This document shows, piece after piece, positions 26,502 through 36,657 of a stretch of DNA of 64,000 bases (positions within the stretch are counted from its first letter, which is position 1; every line of letters begins with the position of its first letter). Origin of the DNA: Oscillatoriophycideae cyanobacterium NC_groundwater_1537_Pr4_S-0.65um_50_18 (GTDB taxonomy: Bacteria; Cyanobacteriota; Cyanobacteriia; Elainellales; Elainellaceae); contig JACQYI010000033.1 of the NCBI GenBank assembly GCA_016208305.1, positions 62,001-126,000 of the forward strand, written 5' to 3'. The position numbers were made by a program, and so were the translations under genes. The notes beneath the pieces are model-generated. The model made no database searches. It worked only from the letters and a program-made list of their open reading frames with translations, and was not told the DNA's origin.

Positions 26502-27419
26502 TTACTCGCTATCTCTAGTGAACTCTAGCCGATAGCGATAGAGCGCCACAGGATGCGGCTCACCCAAAAAGCTGCCGTTGGGAATTGTCTTGAAATAGTT
26601 GGGGTCTTGAGGAGAAAGGTAAATAGCTGTTACCTGATCGGCCTCGATCGCCGCTCCAGCGTCAAGCTCAGCAGCATGGTGCGAATAGGCCGTAGTATTT
26701 TCCACTTCATTAAAGTAAATTTGCGGCGTGCCGCGAAACTCTTGCTGAAACACCTCGGTGGTAATGAAGCGATCGCTCGTGGGCGCTTCTACTGCTCTGC
26801 CAATCACCGTAGAAACCAACTGACGTTCGCTAAAGAGCGCATCGGGCGAATCGCCGCGCAGCAGCGTAATTTGGCGATTAGGATTGTTGGGGTCAACTTT
26901 CACCGCCAGAATGGCGCGATCGCCTAGATAGGCTTTTGCCAAACTCATGCCGTTAAAGGCGCGATCGGACACAATTTGCTTCTCTCCACGATTGAGCACC
27001 AGAGCAAAAAGGGCATTCAGAGCATCTATCCCTTTGGCTTCTGCCTCAACAAAGCGAACTTTGAAGGCGATCGGCTGGTTCAAAAATTGACGGTTGCTCT
27101 CGAACCCAGGCGTAGTGATGTCGGGCGCTAACGGAGCCGTCATGTCTAGCAGCGTCGTAGTGACTGTCCAGTTCCCCTGAAACCATTCAGGATAAACCAA
27201 GTCTCCGCGGGAGGGCTGCACCGGGGGCTTGCCTTGCCAGTTGGGATATTGGGCTAAGCGGGAGGCTAAGGGAGAGGTATCTTGAAGGCTGATTTCACCG
27301 ATTTCGCCCATTTCGCCCATTTGATAAAGGCCGAGAAAATCAGCCTGGGCAACGCCACTACAAAATAGCCACAGCGCTACCAAACTTGTTATCCAAACGA
27401 TGCGCCATGTCCATTTCAT
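26502..27419 (-). CDS. DUF6816-type exported (lumen-like) protein
   Basis: 305 aa from ATG 27419. A signal peptide (IVWITSLVALWLFCSG, cleavage likely after VAQA) precedes a globular domain with conserved-looking YPEWFQGNWTVTTTL, QPIAFKVRFVEAE and YRYRLEFTR. I assign it to the DUF6816 family shared with plant thylakoid-lumen proteins, from memory of the pattern. Function unknown. A GEMGEIGEI repeat follows the signal peptide. It is convergent with tRNA-Cys, 15 bp away. Confidence 0.65.
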   Translation of the reverse strand: MKWTWRIVWITSLVALWLFCSGVAQADFLGLYQMGEMGEIGEISLQDTSPLASRLAQYPNWQGKPPVQPSRGDLVYPEWFQGNWTVTTTLLDMTAPLAPDITTPGFESNRQFLNQPIAFKVRFVEAEAKGIDALNALFALVLNRGEKQIVSDRAFNGMSLAKAYLGDRAILAVKVDPNNPNRQITLLRGDSPDALFSERQLVSTVIGRAVEAPTSDRFITTEVFQQEFRGTPQIYFNEVENTTAYSHHAAELDAGAAIEADQVTAIYLSPQDPNYFKTIPNGSFLGEPHPVALYRYRLEFTRDSE

Positions 27420-27803
27420 AGGGAGTTCTTTTTGAGCCAAAAATTCAGAAATTAAGTCTCTACTTTAAGCAAAATCGCAAATATCGTGAGGCGCTATGGT
27501 TCCATTAGAACATTCATCTAATATTCACTCAAGTCAGCGAATATTAGATGAATTCTGTGGGGCGATCGCCTTTCTCTTCTTAGCAGCCCATTAATTTATA
27601 GCGGTTTTGGTGTTTTTCACCATAATTTATGGTACAATTTACCAATATACAGCAGTGAAGCAAAACCCTGTGCAGAAAACCTCTGTGCAGCAGGCTCTAG
27701 ATGTCTGGCTGAAGCCACAGGGCTTTACCCGTAACACTTAGTGAGCTTGCCAAAAACCTAATCTTTGCCGATCCCCACAATCCTTAAATGGGAGACAATC
27801 TCC
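27420..27803. other. Divergent intergenic region
   Basis: 384 bp. Besides the inverted repeat at 27512-27553 it holds ATAGCGGTTTTGGT (27599-27612), a sequence seen in similar form near 47590 (TAACGGTTTTGGTTAGCGG). No gene seen. Confidence 0.4.
27512..27553. promoter_or_regulatory. Perfect 15-bp inverted repeat between divergent genes
   Basis: ATTCATCTAATATTC (27512-27526) and its exact complement (27539-27553) with a 12-nt loop lie in the 384-bp spacer between the divergent DUF6816 and isochorismatase-family genes. A+T-rich arms and lack of a T tract make an operator as likely as a terminator. Confidence 0.5.
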
Positions 27804-28847
27804 ATGAATGCTTCGACCCAGAACGCTTCGACCCCAAATACTTCGACCCAACTTCCCACGCCAGCCCATTTTAATCCGTTAACCGTGGGCGAAGTTTGGC
27901 CTGTTCCTTACCAAAGTCGAGCCGCTGAAGCCAAAATTTGGGCGCAACAGCACCATATTTCACCGGCAGCTCAAGACAAAACGCGTGTGTGCCTACTGGC
28001 GATCGATGTCCAGAACACTTTCTGTATTCCAGGATTTGAGCTGTTTGTGGCAGGGCGATCGGGCAAGGGAGCCGTAGAAGATAATGAGCGGCTCTGTGCA
28101 TTCATCTACCGCAACTTGGGGGTGATTAGCGAAATTGTCTTGACGATGGATACGCATACGGCAGCGCAAATCTTTCATCCAGTGTTTTGGGTCAACGCGG
28201 CTGGGCAGCATCCGCCTGCTATGACAATGATTCATCTAGCCGATGTGGAGCAAGGCATCTGGCGAGCCAATCCAGCAGTGAGCCTAGAACAGCACAGCGC
28301 CGATCGCCTGCAAGCCTATGCGCTGCACTATGTGCGTCAGCTCGATGCAGCAGGCAAATATCCGCTGACGATCTGGCCTTATCACTCCATGCTGGGGGGC
28401 ATTGGTCATGCGATCGTTTCTGCCGTCGAAGAAGCCTGTTTCTTTCACAATATGGCGCGCAGTAGCCAGACCCGGTTTGAAATTAAGGGCAATAATCCCC
28501 TAACAGAAAACTATTCGGTGCTGAAGCCCGAAGTTTTGGAAGATGAAAAGCAAGGGGCGATCGCCCGCAAAAACACGGCCTTGATTCAAACCCTGCTCAG
28601 CTTCGATGTTGTCTTGATTGCCGGGCAAGCTAAAAGCCACTGCGTTGCCTGGACGATCGATGATTTGCTGACGGATATTCAGGCGATCGATCCGAGCCTA
28701 GCTCAAAAAATTTATCTGTTAGAGGACTGTTCCTCTGCTGTCGTCGTTCCGGGCGTTGTGGATTTCACTGATCCCGCCGATCAGGCATATCAACGCTTTG
28801 CCGATGCAGGAATGCAGGTGGTGAAATCAACAGACTGGACTCTCTAA
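27804..28847 (+). CDS. Isochorismatase-family cysteine hydrolase (nicotinamidase-like, enlarged)
   Basis: 347 aa from ATG 27804 (GGGAG lies ~10 nt upstream). The catalytic triad of the family is visible: Asp68 (LLAIDVQN), Lys228 (EIKGNNP) and Cys280 (AKSHCVAW); MDTH near residue 116 and H194 could bind metal. It is much longer than typical 180-220-aa nicotinamidases: an N-terminal extension with a low-complexity [15 protein letters not shown] repeat and an insert of roughly 75-100 residues between the DTH motif and Lys228. Substrate unknown. Confidence 0.82.
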   Translation: MNASTQNASTPNTSTQLPTPAHFNPLTVGEVWPVPYQSRAAEAKIWAQQHHISPAAQDKTRVCLLAIDVQNTFCIPGFELFVAGRSGKGAVEDNERLCAFIYRNLGVISEIVLTMDTHTAAQIFHPVFWVNAAGQHPPAMTMIHLADVEQGIWRANPAVSLEQHSADRLQAYALHYVRQLDAAGKYPLTIWPYHSMLGGIGHAIVSAVEEACFFHNMARSSQTRFEIKGNNPLTENYSVLKPEVLEDEKQGAIARKNTALIQTLLSFDVVLIAGQAKSHCVAWTIDDLLTDIQAIDPSLAQKIYLLEDCSSAVVVPGVVDFTDPADQAYQRFADAGMQVVKSTDWTL

Positions 28848-28865
28848 CGGAACTCCCTAATTGGC

Positions 28866-31800
28866 TTAAAATCGGGTTTCAAACTCTAGCACTGCCCGAC
28901 TATCGCCCTCAAGGTTGGTCGAACCCCGCAGCAAAAGCTCGTCGTTAATTCGATAGCGAATGCTGTAGCGGGTAGGTTCGGCGGCAGTCAGCAATTGCAA
29001 GACAGACACCGAGAGGTTATCTGTGATGTCATAGCCAAGTTCGGCAGCCAGAGCCAACGTCGAAGAACGAGCATTTTCGGAAGAAACGCTGGTAGGAAAG
29101 AGGCGAAAGTCTGTTAGTCCGGTGGCATCGCTGATCAGGTTTTGCAGCCCCGTCAACAGTGTCGATCCGGCTACGCTCGCGAGTGCCAGCGTGGGATTGT
29201 CGGCTGCCTGCCCAATGCCGCCCAGAAAATTACCGCCAATCAGAGCCACAATTTCCGATTCGGTGCGGCTGGGGCTGCTAGACAGCTCTAAGTTGTTATA
29301 GATTTGGCTGGCAGGGCCATTAACGCTGGCCTGGACTCGGATAGTTTGCAGAGAGCCAAAATCGGTCGATGGCGAGGTTGTGTTATCTGCCAGCTCTGCT
29401 ACACCAAACGGCGAGGTGCTGTTAGCCACAGGCGGACGCACCACCTCAGGTACGGAGGTAATTAAACGGACATCGATATAGGGATCTAGCCCGCGAGTGG
29501 GCGAAAACACAGCGCGGTTGTCGTATTCTCGCAGCAGGTCAAACTGGGTAGCAAACAGGTTGACCTGTCCCTGCTTCAGGTAAATTGTGCCATTAGGGCT
29601 AATGTCATCAAAAGTCTCGTTAAGGGTGCCATTAATCAGCAGATCTCCCGTCGCGACAAAGCTCAGGATGGGGTCGCTGGTGACGCGCATCCGGTTGCCC
29701 AGGCTCACCTGCAAATCGTTGAACTGGGGTGGCGTGAAAAAGCCGGGGGTTTGTGGAGCGGCGGCAGCTTGTGCCACAGGCGAACTGCTGTCGTTGTTGG
29801 GCAAGATGATTCGCCCATTGCTCAGGGTGATTTCTCCTCCCACTTGAGGCGCTAGCGCCGTTCCAATGACCAAAATATTGCCATCTACGCCGCCTTCAAA
29901 GCGGTCTTTTAGGTTGAGAGCAATTTCGTCAAGGGTGACAATTAAAGGTTTAGCGACATCTGGATCGTTGGTTGCCAGGGGCGAAATAATGGGCAACGTA
30001 CCTCGAGCTACAACCTGTCCCTTGCTGAACTGCCCCTGAAGATTTTGAACCTGGATGCGATCGTTATTAAATAAAATATTGCCATTTACATTGGTCAAAT
30101 CTTCAGGCAGCGCCTTGGCCGAGAAGATGCCGTCTTTAAAGGTCGCCTTGCCGGAGGCATTTAAGCGAATGGGGCTAGAGAGTGCCGGATCAAACGTGCC
30201 TCGAACTTGTACCTGAACATCTCCCTCGCCGCCTTTCCAGGCGACTAAATCAGTAAACAGGCTCAGCAGGGCAATGCCGTTGTTGCGAATATCAACATCC
30301 AGGCTCAGATCCGTATTGTTGGGCTTAACCGACATAAACGGAAAGGCGTAAGGGACGCTGCCATTGAGCTGAAAAGCATTCACCTGATCGCCAATCACCT
30401 TGCCATCAAAGTCGAGCCGCGCATTGGCATAGCCAAACAGGCTTCTTAAAGGCGGCACCGTCTGATTGTTGACCGTTGCCTCAGCCAAAACGAGTTCTCC
30501 GGTCACCTGAGGATTGCCCACGCTACCCGCCACAGAGACATTGGCATTGAGTTTGCCGTCGATCGCCACAGGCAGCTTAAACAAGTCACGTAGAGCAGCC
30601 ACCGGAATGTTTTGCGCCAAGAGCTGACCCGACTGCTGCTCACCCCCCAGCGTGCCAGAAAAGTTGAGGAAGGAGTCGTCGGTCTGCAAGCGCAGCGGCA
30701 GCAGGGTCAAAATCCCATTTTCTAGCCCTCCTGAGGCCACCACCTGGTTGACCTGGTATTGCCCCCATTGCCAGTCTTGTCCGTTGAGTTCAAAGCCCAG
30801 GGTTGCTCCTGTCTTGGGCGAAAAGGCAATATTGATGTCTCCGGTAAAGACGCCTCTTAGATCGGCCAGATCGGGCAAGAAAGCTTGATCTTCCCGTCGG
30901 GCAATTTGTTGATCGCGCAAGGCGGTGATTTCAGAATAGCGACGGAGCTGATTCAGCAGGCTCAGGTTGTCGGTACTCAAAGAAGTCGGCAACACATCGA
31001 TCGCGGAGGCAAAGCTAGGAGAGCCAATGCCCCGTCCCAGATCTGCCAGCTCAAAAATTTGCAGTGCCGTCAAGATATCTTCGACTCTGCCCGAATCGGC
31101 GGTGACTTTGCCTTGGAGCTGCGGATCGGCTCCGGGGCTAAAGCTGCCCGACAGCAGATAGCGACTGTTGCCCTGGCGCAGTTCTCCCTCATCTAAAACG
31201 CCAATGCCCTGAACGTAGCGAAAGCGCCCCGTGAAGGAGTCGGCTCTGATGTAGCCCAGTGCTGGATTAGCGATCGCCACTTCTCCCACCACATCGGGCT
31301 GCGCCAAATTGGCTATGTTGATGTTGAAATTGCCGTTGACGGTACCCGTGACTCGCCCCAGCCCATAGTCGGCAGCCGGAGACAGATTGAGAATGGCGAT
31401 CGGAAAATTTTGCAGGTCAGCCACAAGACGATCGCCATTGCCTTTGCCCTGCGCGATCGCCTCACCCTGCTGCACAAAGAAAGCGATCGGGCGATTGCGG
31501 CTGTCTAGCTGTAAGCCAATGCGGTCTTGCACTCCGGCTACATTCAAATTCAGCGATCGATTGGTAATGTACTCAAGATCGCCATTCAAGCTGGGTTCAA
31601 AAGCAGTGTCATTCACCACGAGGCCATCGACACCCACCCGTCCGGCGATCGTCAACGCCTCTAGTGCCCCGGTCAGCCGTCCGTTAAAGTCTGTGGTTCC
31701 GGCCACCTGAATCTGCTGGGGAATCGGGATGGGCAGTCGATTAATGTCATAGCCCCGCAAATTGACGTTCAGATCCAGACTGGTGAGCGTGGGCGTTCCC

Positions 31801-33806
31801 TCTAGCGAGGCAAACACAAATCCGTTAGCGTCAAATCCGGGTGCAGAAGCCTGCTGAATTTGCAGGCGATCGCCCAGCCATTTGACTGAAGCCGTCAGCG
31901 GATCGGTAATCAGCGAAATGCCCTGCGACAAGCGCACCTGGCCTTCTGCCTGAATGGCCGCTGGGCTGAAGTTATCTAGACTGCCGCCCAAGACAAAATT
32001 GCCGCTCAGTAACCCCCGCAGATCGGCAGAAAACTGGCTGAGTTCAATGCCGGAGGTATCCAAATCAGCATTCCAGCGATTTTGGGCGATCGCCCCATTG
32101 CCCCGAACAATGCCCCCGGCCACCAACAGCAGCGTGTCTTGAAACCGAATCGCGTTTCCGGCACTCGCCACCGTACCCCGCCCTGGGTAGGTACCCTCCG
32201 GAGCTTCCCACCGGGTGATCGTCTGCACATTGTCAAATGAACCAAAGACTTGAGAGGTAGCGTTGACGTTGCCGAGGGTAATGTTGCCCAGATTGGCACC
32301 ATAGGCTCTGGCAATGGAATCAGCAGGCAACCCCTGAGCGTCTAAATCAAAAGCTAACCCCCCCCGATCGCCCAGTTTTACCTCCCCTTTGCCCGTCAGT
32401 AGCCCACCCGCTTCAGGAACAGCCCGAAACTCGCTGATAAAAATGGACTGTAGCGTGGCATTAAATTGCGCCCGCGCAGAGTTGAATGCCACTTTGTCGA
32501 TCTGGACAGGTTGGGTATTTTCGACCACTCCAACAATGAGAGGACTATCGGTGCGGCCTTTGACCGTGGCATTGGCGCGAAAGGTTCCGGCTAGAGCGAT
32601 CGGTAAAGTTTGTGGATCAACGTCGAGCGTTTTCAGCACATCTGCAATGCGGGTAGGCTGCACCTGTGCTGTCAGGTCATAGCCCTTTTGCGTGTTCAAA
32701 CTGCCGCCTACTTGGACATTAACCTCGCCATAGCGACCCCGCAGATCCTGCATGGCAATTTGCTGTCCCTGAAAGCGCAAACCGCCATAAACCTTGCTGA
32801 TCAGTTTGGGTACCCCCTCTGCTACGGCAGTGACGTTTTGCAGTCTCACAGTGCCCTCTAGACCCAAAGGCTGGTTGTCGGGAGGAAACAGCACCGTCAA
32901 GTCGGCATCTAGCAACCCGGCCTTAAGTTGCAGCGGCAGCGGAATCAATAGGCCAATATCTGCCGCTAAAAGATCGTTACCCTTAGTCTCAAGCGTTACC
33001 TCAGGGAGCCGCAGATCGGCTTTGCCAGACAGCTCCAGGCTGCCCCCCGTTTCAGGCTGCGCCTTTGCCTCGAAAGTAATCAGCTGGTTGTCTTCTCGGA
33101 AGGTGGCTGAGCCATTCACGTCCTGGAAGGTGAGGAGCGGCTTAATCCGGGCTTTCTCAGTAGAGGAGCTGTTCTGGGAGGTGGGTGAGGGCGCGTTAGC
33201 AGGTTGGTCTGAAACGATCGCTGACTGCTCCACCTCTTTGCCATAGGGAGCTAGCTTGAGCACTGCATTCTGCACCTGCAGCGTGTCTAGCTTGAGCTTA
33301 ACTAGATCATCGGTCGGCGGCTGCTCTTTGAGCTTTGTCGTGATCCACTGTCCCTCTTTGTCTTGGTCAATATAGGCGGTTGGGTTAACCAGCGTGACGT
33401 TAAGGTTGAGCGATCGATCCCATAGCACTTCCCACGGGTTGAAATTGACAAGAACCGATTCTACCTGGGCTTCGTCTGCATCGCTGGCGGTGGGCGGCAG
33501 GCTAGAAGCACCAAACTTTAGGCTAGTGAGGGTGATCTGCTCAAGCTGACCCACATTCACAGGGCGATTGAGCAAATCGCTCAAGCTACTGGAAACTTGT
33601 GGAGCCAGGTCATTTTTGACGTAGCGCCAGGCCCACCAACCGCCCGCAGCAGCACTTACCAAGACAGCCCCGCCTAGAGCAGTACTTACCCACAGCCAAA
33701 TTCGCCGATTGCCAAGGCGAGGGTTTGGCTGACGTTCCGGCTGTTGCTCTGGCTGCTGTTCTGGCTGCTGCTCTGGCTGATTGTCCGAATGGGGAGAATT
33801 CGTCAT
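28866..33806 (-). CDS. tamB: TamB-family translocation/assembly protein
   Basis: 1646 aa. A Gln/Pro/Glu repeat (QPEQ units) leads into one N-terminal transmembrane anchor (residues ~35-57), then a very long repetitive beta-rich region and a C-terminal TamB/DUF490 domain (from ~1250), ending in a beta strand with terminal Phe (RAVLEFETRF). TamB proteins bridge the inner and outer membranes and help outer-membrane assembly or lipid transport; the chloroplast counterpart is TIC236. The partner Omp85/TamA is not in the window. Convergent with the hydrolase at 27804. Confidence 0.9.
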   Translation of the reverse strand: MTNSPHSDNQPEQQPEQQPEQQPERQPNPRLGNRRIWLWVSTALGGAVLVSAAAGGWWAWRYVKNDLAPQVSSSLSDLLNRPVNVGQLEQITLTSLKFGASSLPPTASDADEAQVESVLVNFNPWEVLWDRSLNLNVTLVNPTAYIDQDKEGQWITTKLKEQPPTDDLVKLKLDTLQVQNAVLKLAPYGKEVEQSAIVSDQPANAPSPTSQNSSSTEKARIKPLLTFQDVNGSATFREDNQLITFEAKAQPETGGSLELSGKADLRLPEVTLETKGNDLLAADIGLLIPLPLQLKAGLLDADLTVLFPPDNQPLGLEGTVRLQNVTAVAEGVPKLISKVYGGLRFQGQQIAMQDLRGRYGEVNVQVGGSLNTQKGYDLTAQVQPTRIADVLKTLDVDPQTLPIALAGTFRANATVKGRTDSPLIVGVVENTQPVQIDKVAFNSARAQFNATLQSIFISEFRAVPEAGGLLTGKGEVKLGDRGGLAFDLDAQGLPADSIARAYGANLGNITLGNVNATSQVFGSFDNVQTITRWEAPEGTYPGRGTVASAGNAIRFQDTLLLVAGGIVRGNGAIAQNRWNADLDTSGIELSQFSADLRGLLSGNFVLGGSLDNFSPAAIQAEGQVRLSQGISLITDPLTASVKWLGDRLQIQQASAPGFDANGFVFASLEGTPTLTSLDLNVNLRGYDINRLPIPIPQQIQVAGTTDFNGRLTGALEALTIAGRVGVDGLVVNDTAFEPSLNGDLEYITNRSLNLNVAGVQDRIGLQLDSRNRPIAFFVQQGEAIAQGKGNGDRLVADLQNFPIAILNLSPAADYGLGRVTGTVNGNFNINIANLAQPDVVGEVAIANPALGYIRADSFTGRFRYVQGIGVLDEGELRQGNSRYLLSGSFSPGADPQLQGKVTADSGRVEDILTALQIFELADLGRGIGSPSFASAIDVLPTSLSTDNLSLLNQLRRYSEITALRDQQIARREDQAFLPDLADLRGVFTGDINIAFSPKTGATLGFELNGQDWQWGQYQVNQVVASGGLENGILTLLPLRLQTDDSFLNFSGTLGGEQQSGQLLAQNIPVAALRDLFKLPVAIDGKLNANVSVAGSVGNPQVTGELVLAEATVNNQTVPPLRSLFGYANARLDFDGKVIGDQVNAFQLNGSVPYAFPFMSVKPNNTDLSLDVDIRNNGIALLSLFTDLVAWKGGEGDVQVQVRGTFDPALSSPIRLNASGKATFKDGIFSAKALPEDLTNVNGNILFNNDRIQVQNLQGQFSKGQVVARGTLPIISPLATNDPDVAKPLIVTLDEIALNLKDRFEGGVDGNILVIGTALAPQVGGEITLSNGRIILPNNDSSSPVAQAAAAPQTPGFFTPPQFNDLQVSLGNRMRVTSDPILSFVATGDLLINGTLNETFDDISPNGTIYLKQGQVNLFATQFDLLREYDNRAVFSPTRGLDPYIDVRLITSVPEVVRPPVANSTSPFGVAELADNTTSPSTDFGSLQTIRVQASVNGPASQIYNNLELSSSPSRTESEIVALIGGNFLGGIGQAADNPTLALASVAGSTLLTGLQNLISDATGLTDFRLFPTSVSSENARSSTLALAAELGYDITDNLSVSVLQLLTAAEPTRYSIRYRINDELLLRGSTNLEGDSRAVLEFETRF

Positions 33807-33989
33807 GACCTCATACCTTCATCCAATAGCCTTCTCTTGAGGACAGCCTGGTTTTGCAGACAGCCTGATCTTTAGCGTGACGTTATGCCCCACCTAAAGG
33901 ATTCCAGCGCGCCCCTAACAGAATATACCTTATCCCCTCGATCCCCATTCCCCAGTAGGATAGACAAGACGCTATTTTCTCAACGTCCC

Positions 33990-34388
33990 ATGCGCGTGTT
34001 CGTTTTGTTATTTAATGCCCGTACTGAGAATGAGGGAATCCATACGCTGAAGATGGACGATCGCAACGTTGTGCTGATGTTTGAGTCAGAAGACGATGCG
34101 ATTCGCTACGGCGTGCTGTTAGAGGCTCAAGACTTTTCTAACCCCACCGTAGAAGCTTTTGAAACCGAAGAGATTGAAGAGTTTTGCAACAGTGCCAACT
34201 ATGAATGCAAGCTCGTGCCTGAAGGCATGCTGGCGGTTCCGCCTGAGACCAATGTTGAAGAACTAGATTGGAGTCCAGAGGGACAGCGATCGACTGATAG
34301 GAGCAGCCCCGATCCTGCCAACGAGACAAACGAAATGCCGCTTTCAGAGTTAGAACGGCTGCGGCGAAGGTTTGAAGGGCTTCTGTGA
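33990..34388 (+). CDS. DUF3110 domain protein
   Basis: 132 aa. MRVFVLLFNARTENEGIHTL at the start and VVLMFESEDDAIRYGVLLEAQDF are typical of the cyanobacterial/plant DUF3110 family (function unknown). The C-terminus is acidic and Ser/Pro-rich. ATG 33990 is chosen because the conserved domain begins there; the open frame upstream to 33885 is not protein-like. murQ begins 46 bp downstream. Confidence 0.8.
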   Translation: MRVFVLLFNARTENEGIHTLKMDDRNVVLMFESEDDAIRYGVLLEAQDFSNPTVEAFETEEIEEFCNSANYECKLVPEGMLAVPPETNVEELDWSPEGQRSTDRSSPDPANETNEMPLSELERLRRRFEGLL

Positions 34389-34434
34389 GGCACCTGTATT
34401 GCGAGGGTATGGATCTCAACGAAGAGCAAACAGA

Positions 34435-35361
34435 ATGACACCAGATTTTGTCGAAAGGGGGCATCTCCTCACAGAGCAGGCAAACCCCAATAGCCAGACG
34501 CTTGACCAGATGACGGCCTTGGAAATCGTCGATTTGTTTAACCGCGAAGATGCCCAGACGATCGCGGCTATTGCGGCAGCGCGAGTCGAATTGGCGGAGG
34601 CGATCGATCGGACGGCAAAGGCACTTCATCAGGGCGGGCGGCTGTTTTACATTGGGGCAGGCACTAGCGGTCGCTTGGGGGTGCTAGATGCCGCCGAATG
34701 CCCACCCACGTTTTGCACCTCGCCAGAGCTAGTGCAGGGCATCATTGCCGGAGGGGCAGAGGCGCTCGTTCGTAGCTCAGAAGGTTTGGAAGATCGCCCA
34801 GAAGATGGCTCTGAGGCGATCGCCCAACGCCAAGTCACCGATCGAGATGTGGTGGTCGGCATCACGGCTGGAGGCACGACACCCTATGTGCAGGGCGCAT
34901 TACGGACTGCCCGTCAGCGGGGAGCTACAACAATACTCATAGCCTGTGTGCCACGCCATCAGGTCAGCTTAGATACAGTAGATATTGACATTCGCCTGCT
35001 GGTAGGTGCCGAAGTGTTGGCAGGCTCCACGCGCCTCAAGGCCGGGACTGCAACCAAGCTGGCGCTCAACATTCTCTCGACAGGCGTGATGGTAAAGCTG
35101 GGCAAAGTCTATGGCAATCGCATGGTAGATGTAGCCGTCACCAATACCAAGCTGCATGATCGGGCTTTGCGGATTCTTCAAGATCTGACTGATCTGAGCC
35201 GAGAACAGGCGATCGTCCTCCTAGAGCAGAGCGATCGTCAGGTCAAGCTAGCCTTGCTAATGCACTGGACAGGGTTAGATCGGCTGGAGAGCGATCGGCT
35301 TTTGGCACAGCATCAGGGAGATCTGCGACAGGCCATTCAGACCTTTAAGACGGCCTCGTGA
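34435..35361 (+). CDS. murQ: N-acetylmuramic acid 6-phosphate etherase
   Basis: 308 aa, a SIS-domain lyase that removes D-lactate from MurNAc-6-phosphate in peptidoglycan recycling. Signatures are GAGTSGRLGVLDAAECPPTF, AGGAEALVRSSEGLEDRPEDG (broken: AGGAEAL then EGLEDRPEDG) and GITAGGTTPYV. ATG 34435 is preferred over an in-frame TTG at 34372 that overlaps the previous gene. Probably co-transcribed with the DUF3110 gene. Confidence 0.93.
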   Translation: MTPDFVERGHLLTEQANPNSQTLDQMTALEIVDLFNREDAQTIAAIAAARVELAEAIDRTAKALHQGGRLFYIGAGTSGRLGVLDAAECPPTFCTSPELVQGIIAGGAEALVRSSEGLEDRPEDGSEAIAQRQVTDRDVVVGITAGGTTPYVQGALRTARQRGATTILIACVPRHQVSLDTVDIDIRLLVGAEVLAGSTRLKAGTATKLALNILSTGVMVKLGKVYGNRMVDVAVTNTKLHDRALRILQDLTDLSREQAIVLLEQSDRQVKLALLMHWTGLDRLESDRLLAQHQGDLRQAIQTFKTAS

Positions 35362-35400
35362 GACATTTCAATACTGCACTTAATCTGGCAACTATCTTTT

Positions 35401-35441
35401 CTTAACCCGGCATAGCGCTTTTGATTAAGCCCCCTTAACCT
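35401..35441 (+). promoter_or_regulatory. Candidate Pho box upstream of pstS
   Basis: CTTAACCC (35401-35408) and CTTAACCT (35434-35441) match the cyanobacterial Pho-box half-site and are 33 bp apart, i.e. three 11-bp periods; a weaker ATTAAGCC lies between them. Located 64-104 bp before the phosphate-binding protein start. Confidence 0.4.
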
Positions 35442-35504
35442 GAGCTGGATACGCTGATACTCGACGCAGATTGCGTGTTCAAGAAAAGCGTCGGGAGTAT
35501 TTGT

Positions 35505-36542
35505 ATGGTGTCAAACGGAGTGCGTTCCCAGTTCAAGCGCTGGAAGTTCGGTAGTTGGAAAGCTTTTTTAGCCTTGGTCGTTGCAACTGCGGCACTTGTT
35601 CTCTCTGCGCCTGCGGTTTTTTCCCAGAGCAGCGATATCAAGATTGATGGATCAAGTACGGTTTACCCCATCAGCGAAGCCGTTGCAGAAGAATTTCAGA
35701 AGCAAAACCCCAATGCTAGGGTAACGGTCGGTATTTCTGGTACAGGCGGTGGCTTTAAGAGGTTCTGCGCTGGAGAAACCGATATCTCTAACGCCTCACG
35801 CCCCATCAAAGCTGAGGAAATTGAAGCTTGTAAGGCCAGCGGAACCGAGTATATTGAGTTGCCTATTGCCTATGATGCCCTCACAGTTGTGGTCAATCCT
35901 GGCAACACCTGGGTCAATAGCATCACAACAGCTGAGCTAAAGAAGATTTGGGAACCGGGTGCTACAGGCACAGTGACTAAGTGGAACCAAGTTCGCTCTA
36001 ATTGGCCAGATGCGCCCCTCAATCTCTATGGCCCTGGGACAGACTCAGGCACTTTTGACTACTTTACTGAAGCCATCAACGGCAAGTCTCAGGCTAGCCG
36101 CACTGACTTTACCGCTAGTGAAGATGACAACGTTTTGGTGCAGGGTGTAGCGAGCGATCGCAATGCTTTAGGATACTTTGGTCTTGCCTACTACGAAGAG
36201 AACCAGCAGCGCCTGAAGGCCGTTCCTATTGATCACGGTCGGGGTGCCGTTGCGCCTACCAGCGCCAATGTAGAGAATGGTACTTACACTCCTCTCTCCC
36301 GTCCTTTGCTCATTTACATCAACAAGAAATCTGCCGATCGCCCAGAGGTCAAGCAATTTGTTGATTATTACTTGAGCAACACCCAGTTGGTGACTGAAGT
36401 CGGGTACGTGGTTTTGCCAGCTGATGCCTATGTTGCCGTCAAAGCCCATTGGGACGATCGCAAGGTTGGTAGCGTGTTTGCAGGTCGCGATACGGTGGGC
36501 GTCAAAATCACCGACATCTTGCAGTTAGAAGCTCAGCTCTAA
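35505..36542 (+). CDS. Phosphate ABC transporter substrate-binding protein (PstS/SphX)
   Basis: 345 aa. Signal peptide ([20 protein letters not shown]) then a type II binding fold with phosphate-contact motifs [30 protein letters not shown] and [13 protein letters not shown]. It captures phosphate in the periplasm for the Pst permease; no pstC/A/B genes follow, so it is a stand-alone gene like cyanobacterial sphX. GGGAG precedes ATG 35505 by 7 nt. A possible Pho box is upstream and a strong terminator downstream. Confidence 0.9.
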   Translation: MVSNGVRSQFKRWKFGSWKAFLALVVATAALVLSAPAVFSQSSDIKIDGSSTVYPISEAVAEEFQKQNPNARVTVGISGTGGGFKRFCAGETDISNASRPIKAEEIEACKASGTEYIELPIAYDALTVVVNPGNTWVNSITTAELKKIWEPGATGTVTKWNQVRSNWPDAPLNLYGPGTDSGTFDYFTEAINGKSQASRTDFTASEDDNVLVQGVASDRNALGYFGLAYYEENQQRLKAVPIDHGRGAVAPTSANVENGTYTPLSRPLLIYINKKSADRPEVKQFVDYYLSNTQLVTEVGYVVLPADAYVAVKAHWDDRKVGSVFAGRDTVGVKITDILQLEAQL

Positions 36543-36564
36543 AGCTCTCTGGCTATGAATGGGA

Positions 36565-36597
36565 GGGTAGCCGAGGCAATTCATACCTCGGCTACCC
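36565..36597 (+). terminator. Terminator of the phosphate-binding protein gene
   Basis: Perfect 12-bp stem (GGGTAGCCGAGG with its complement, 9-nt loop) 23 bp past the stop codon, followed by CCAATTTTC. Confidence 0.75.
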
Positions 36598-36657
36598 CCA
36601 ATTTTCTCGCTAGGGAAAGAAAATTAAACAGCATTGACTTTTGAAGCGTTGACTTCA

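Noticed and set aside
29587-33246. Several plus-strand frames within tamB
   Set aside because: Antisense shadows of a long G+C-rich gene; no ribosome-binding sites or recognisable domains.
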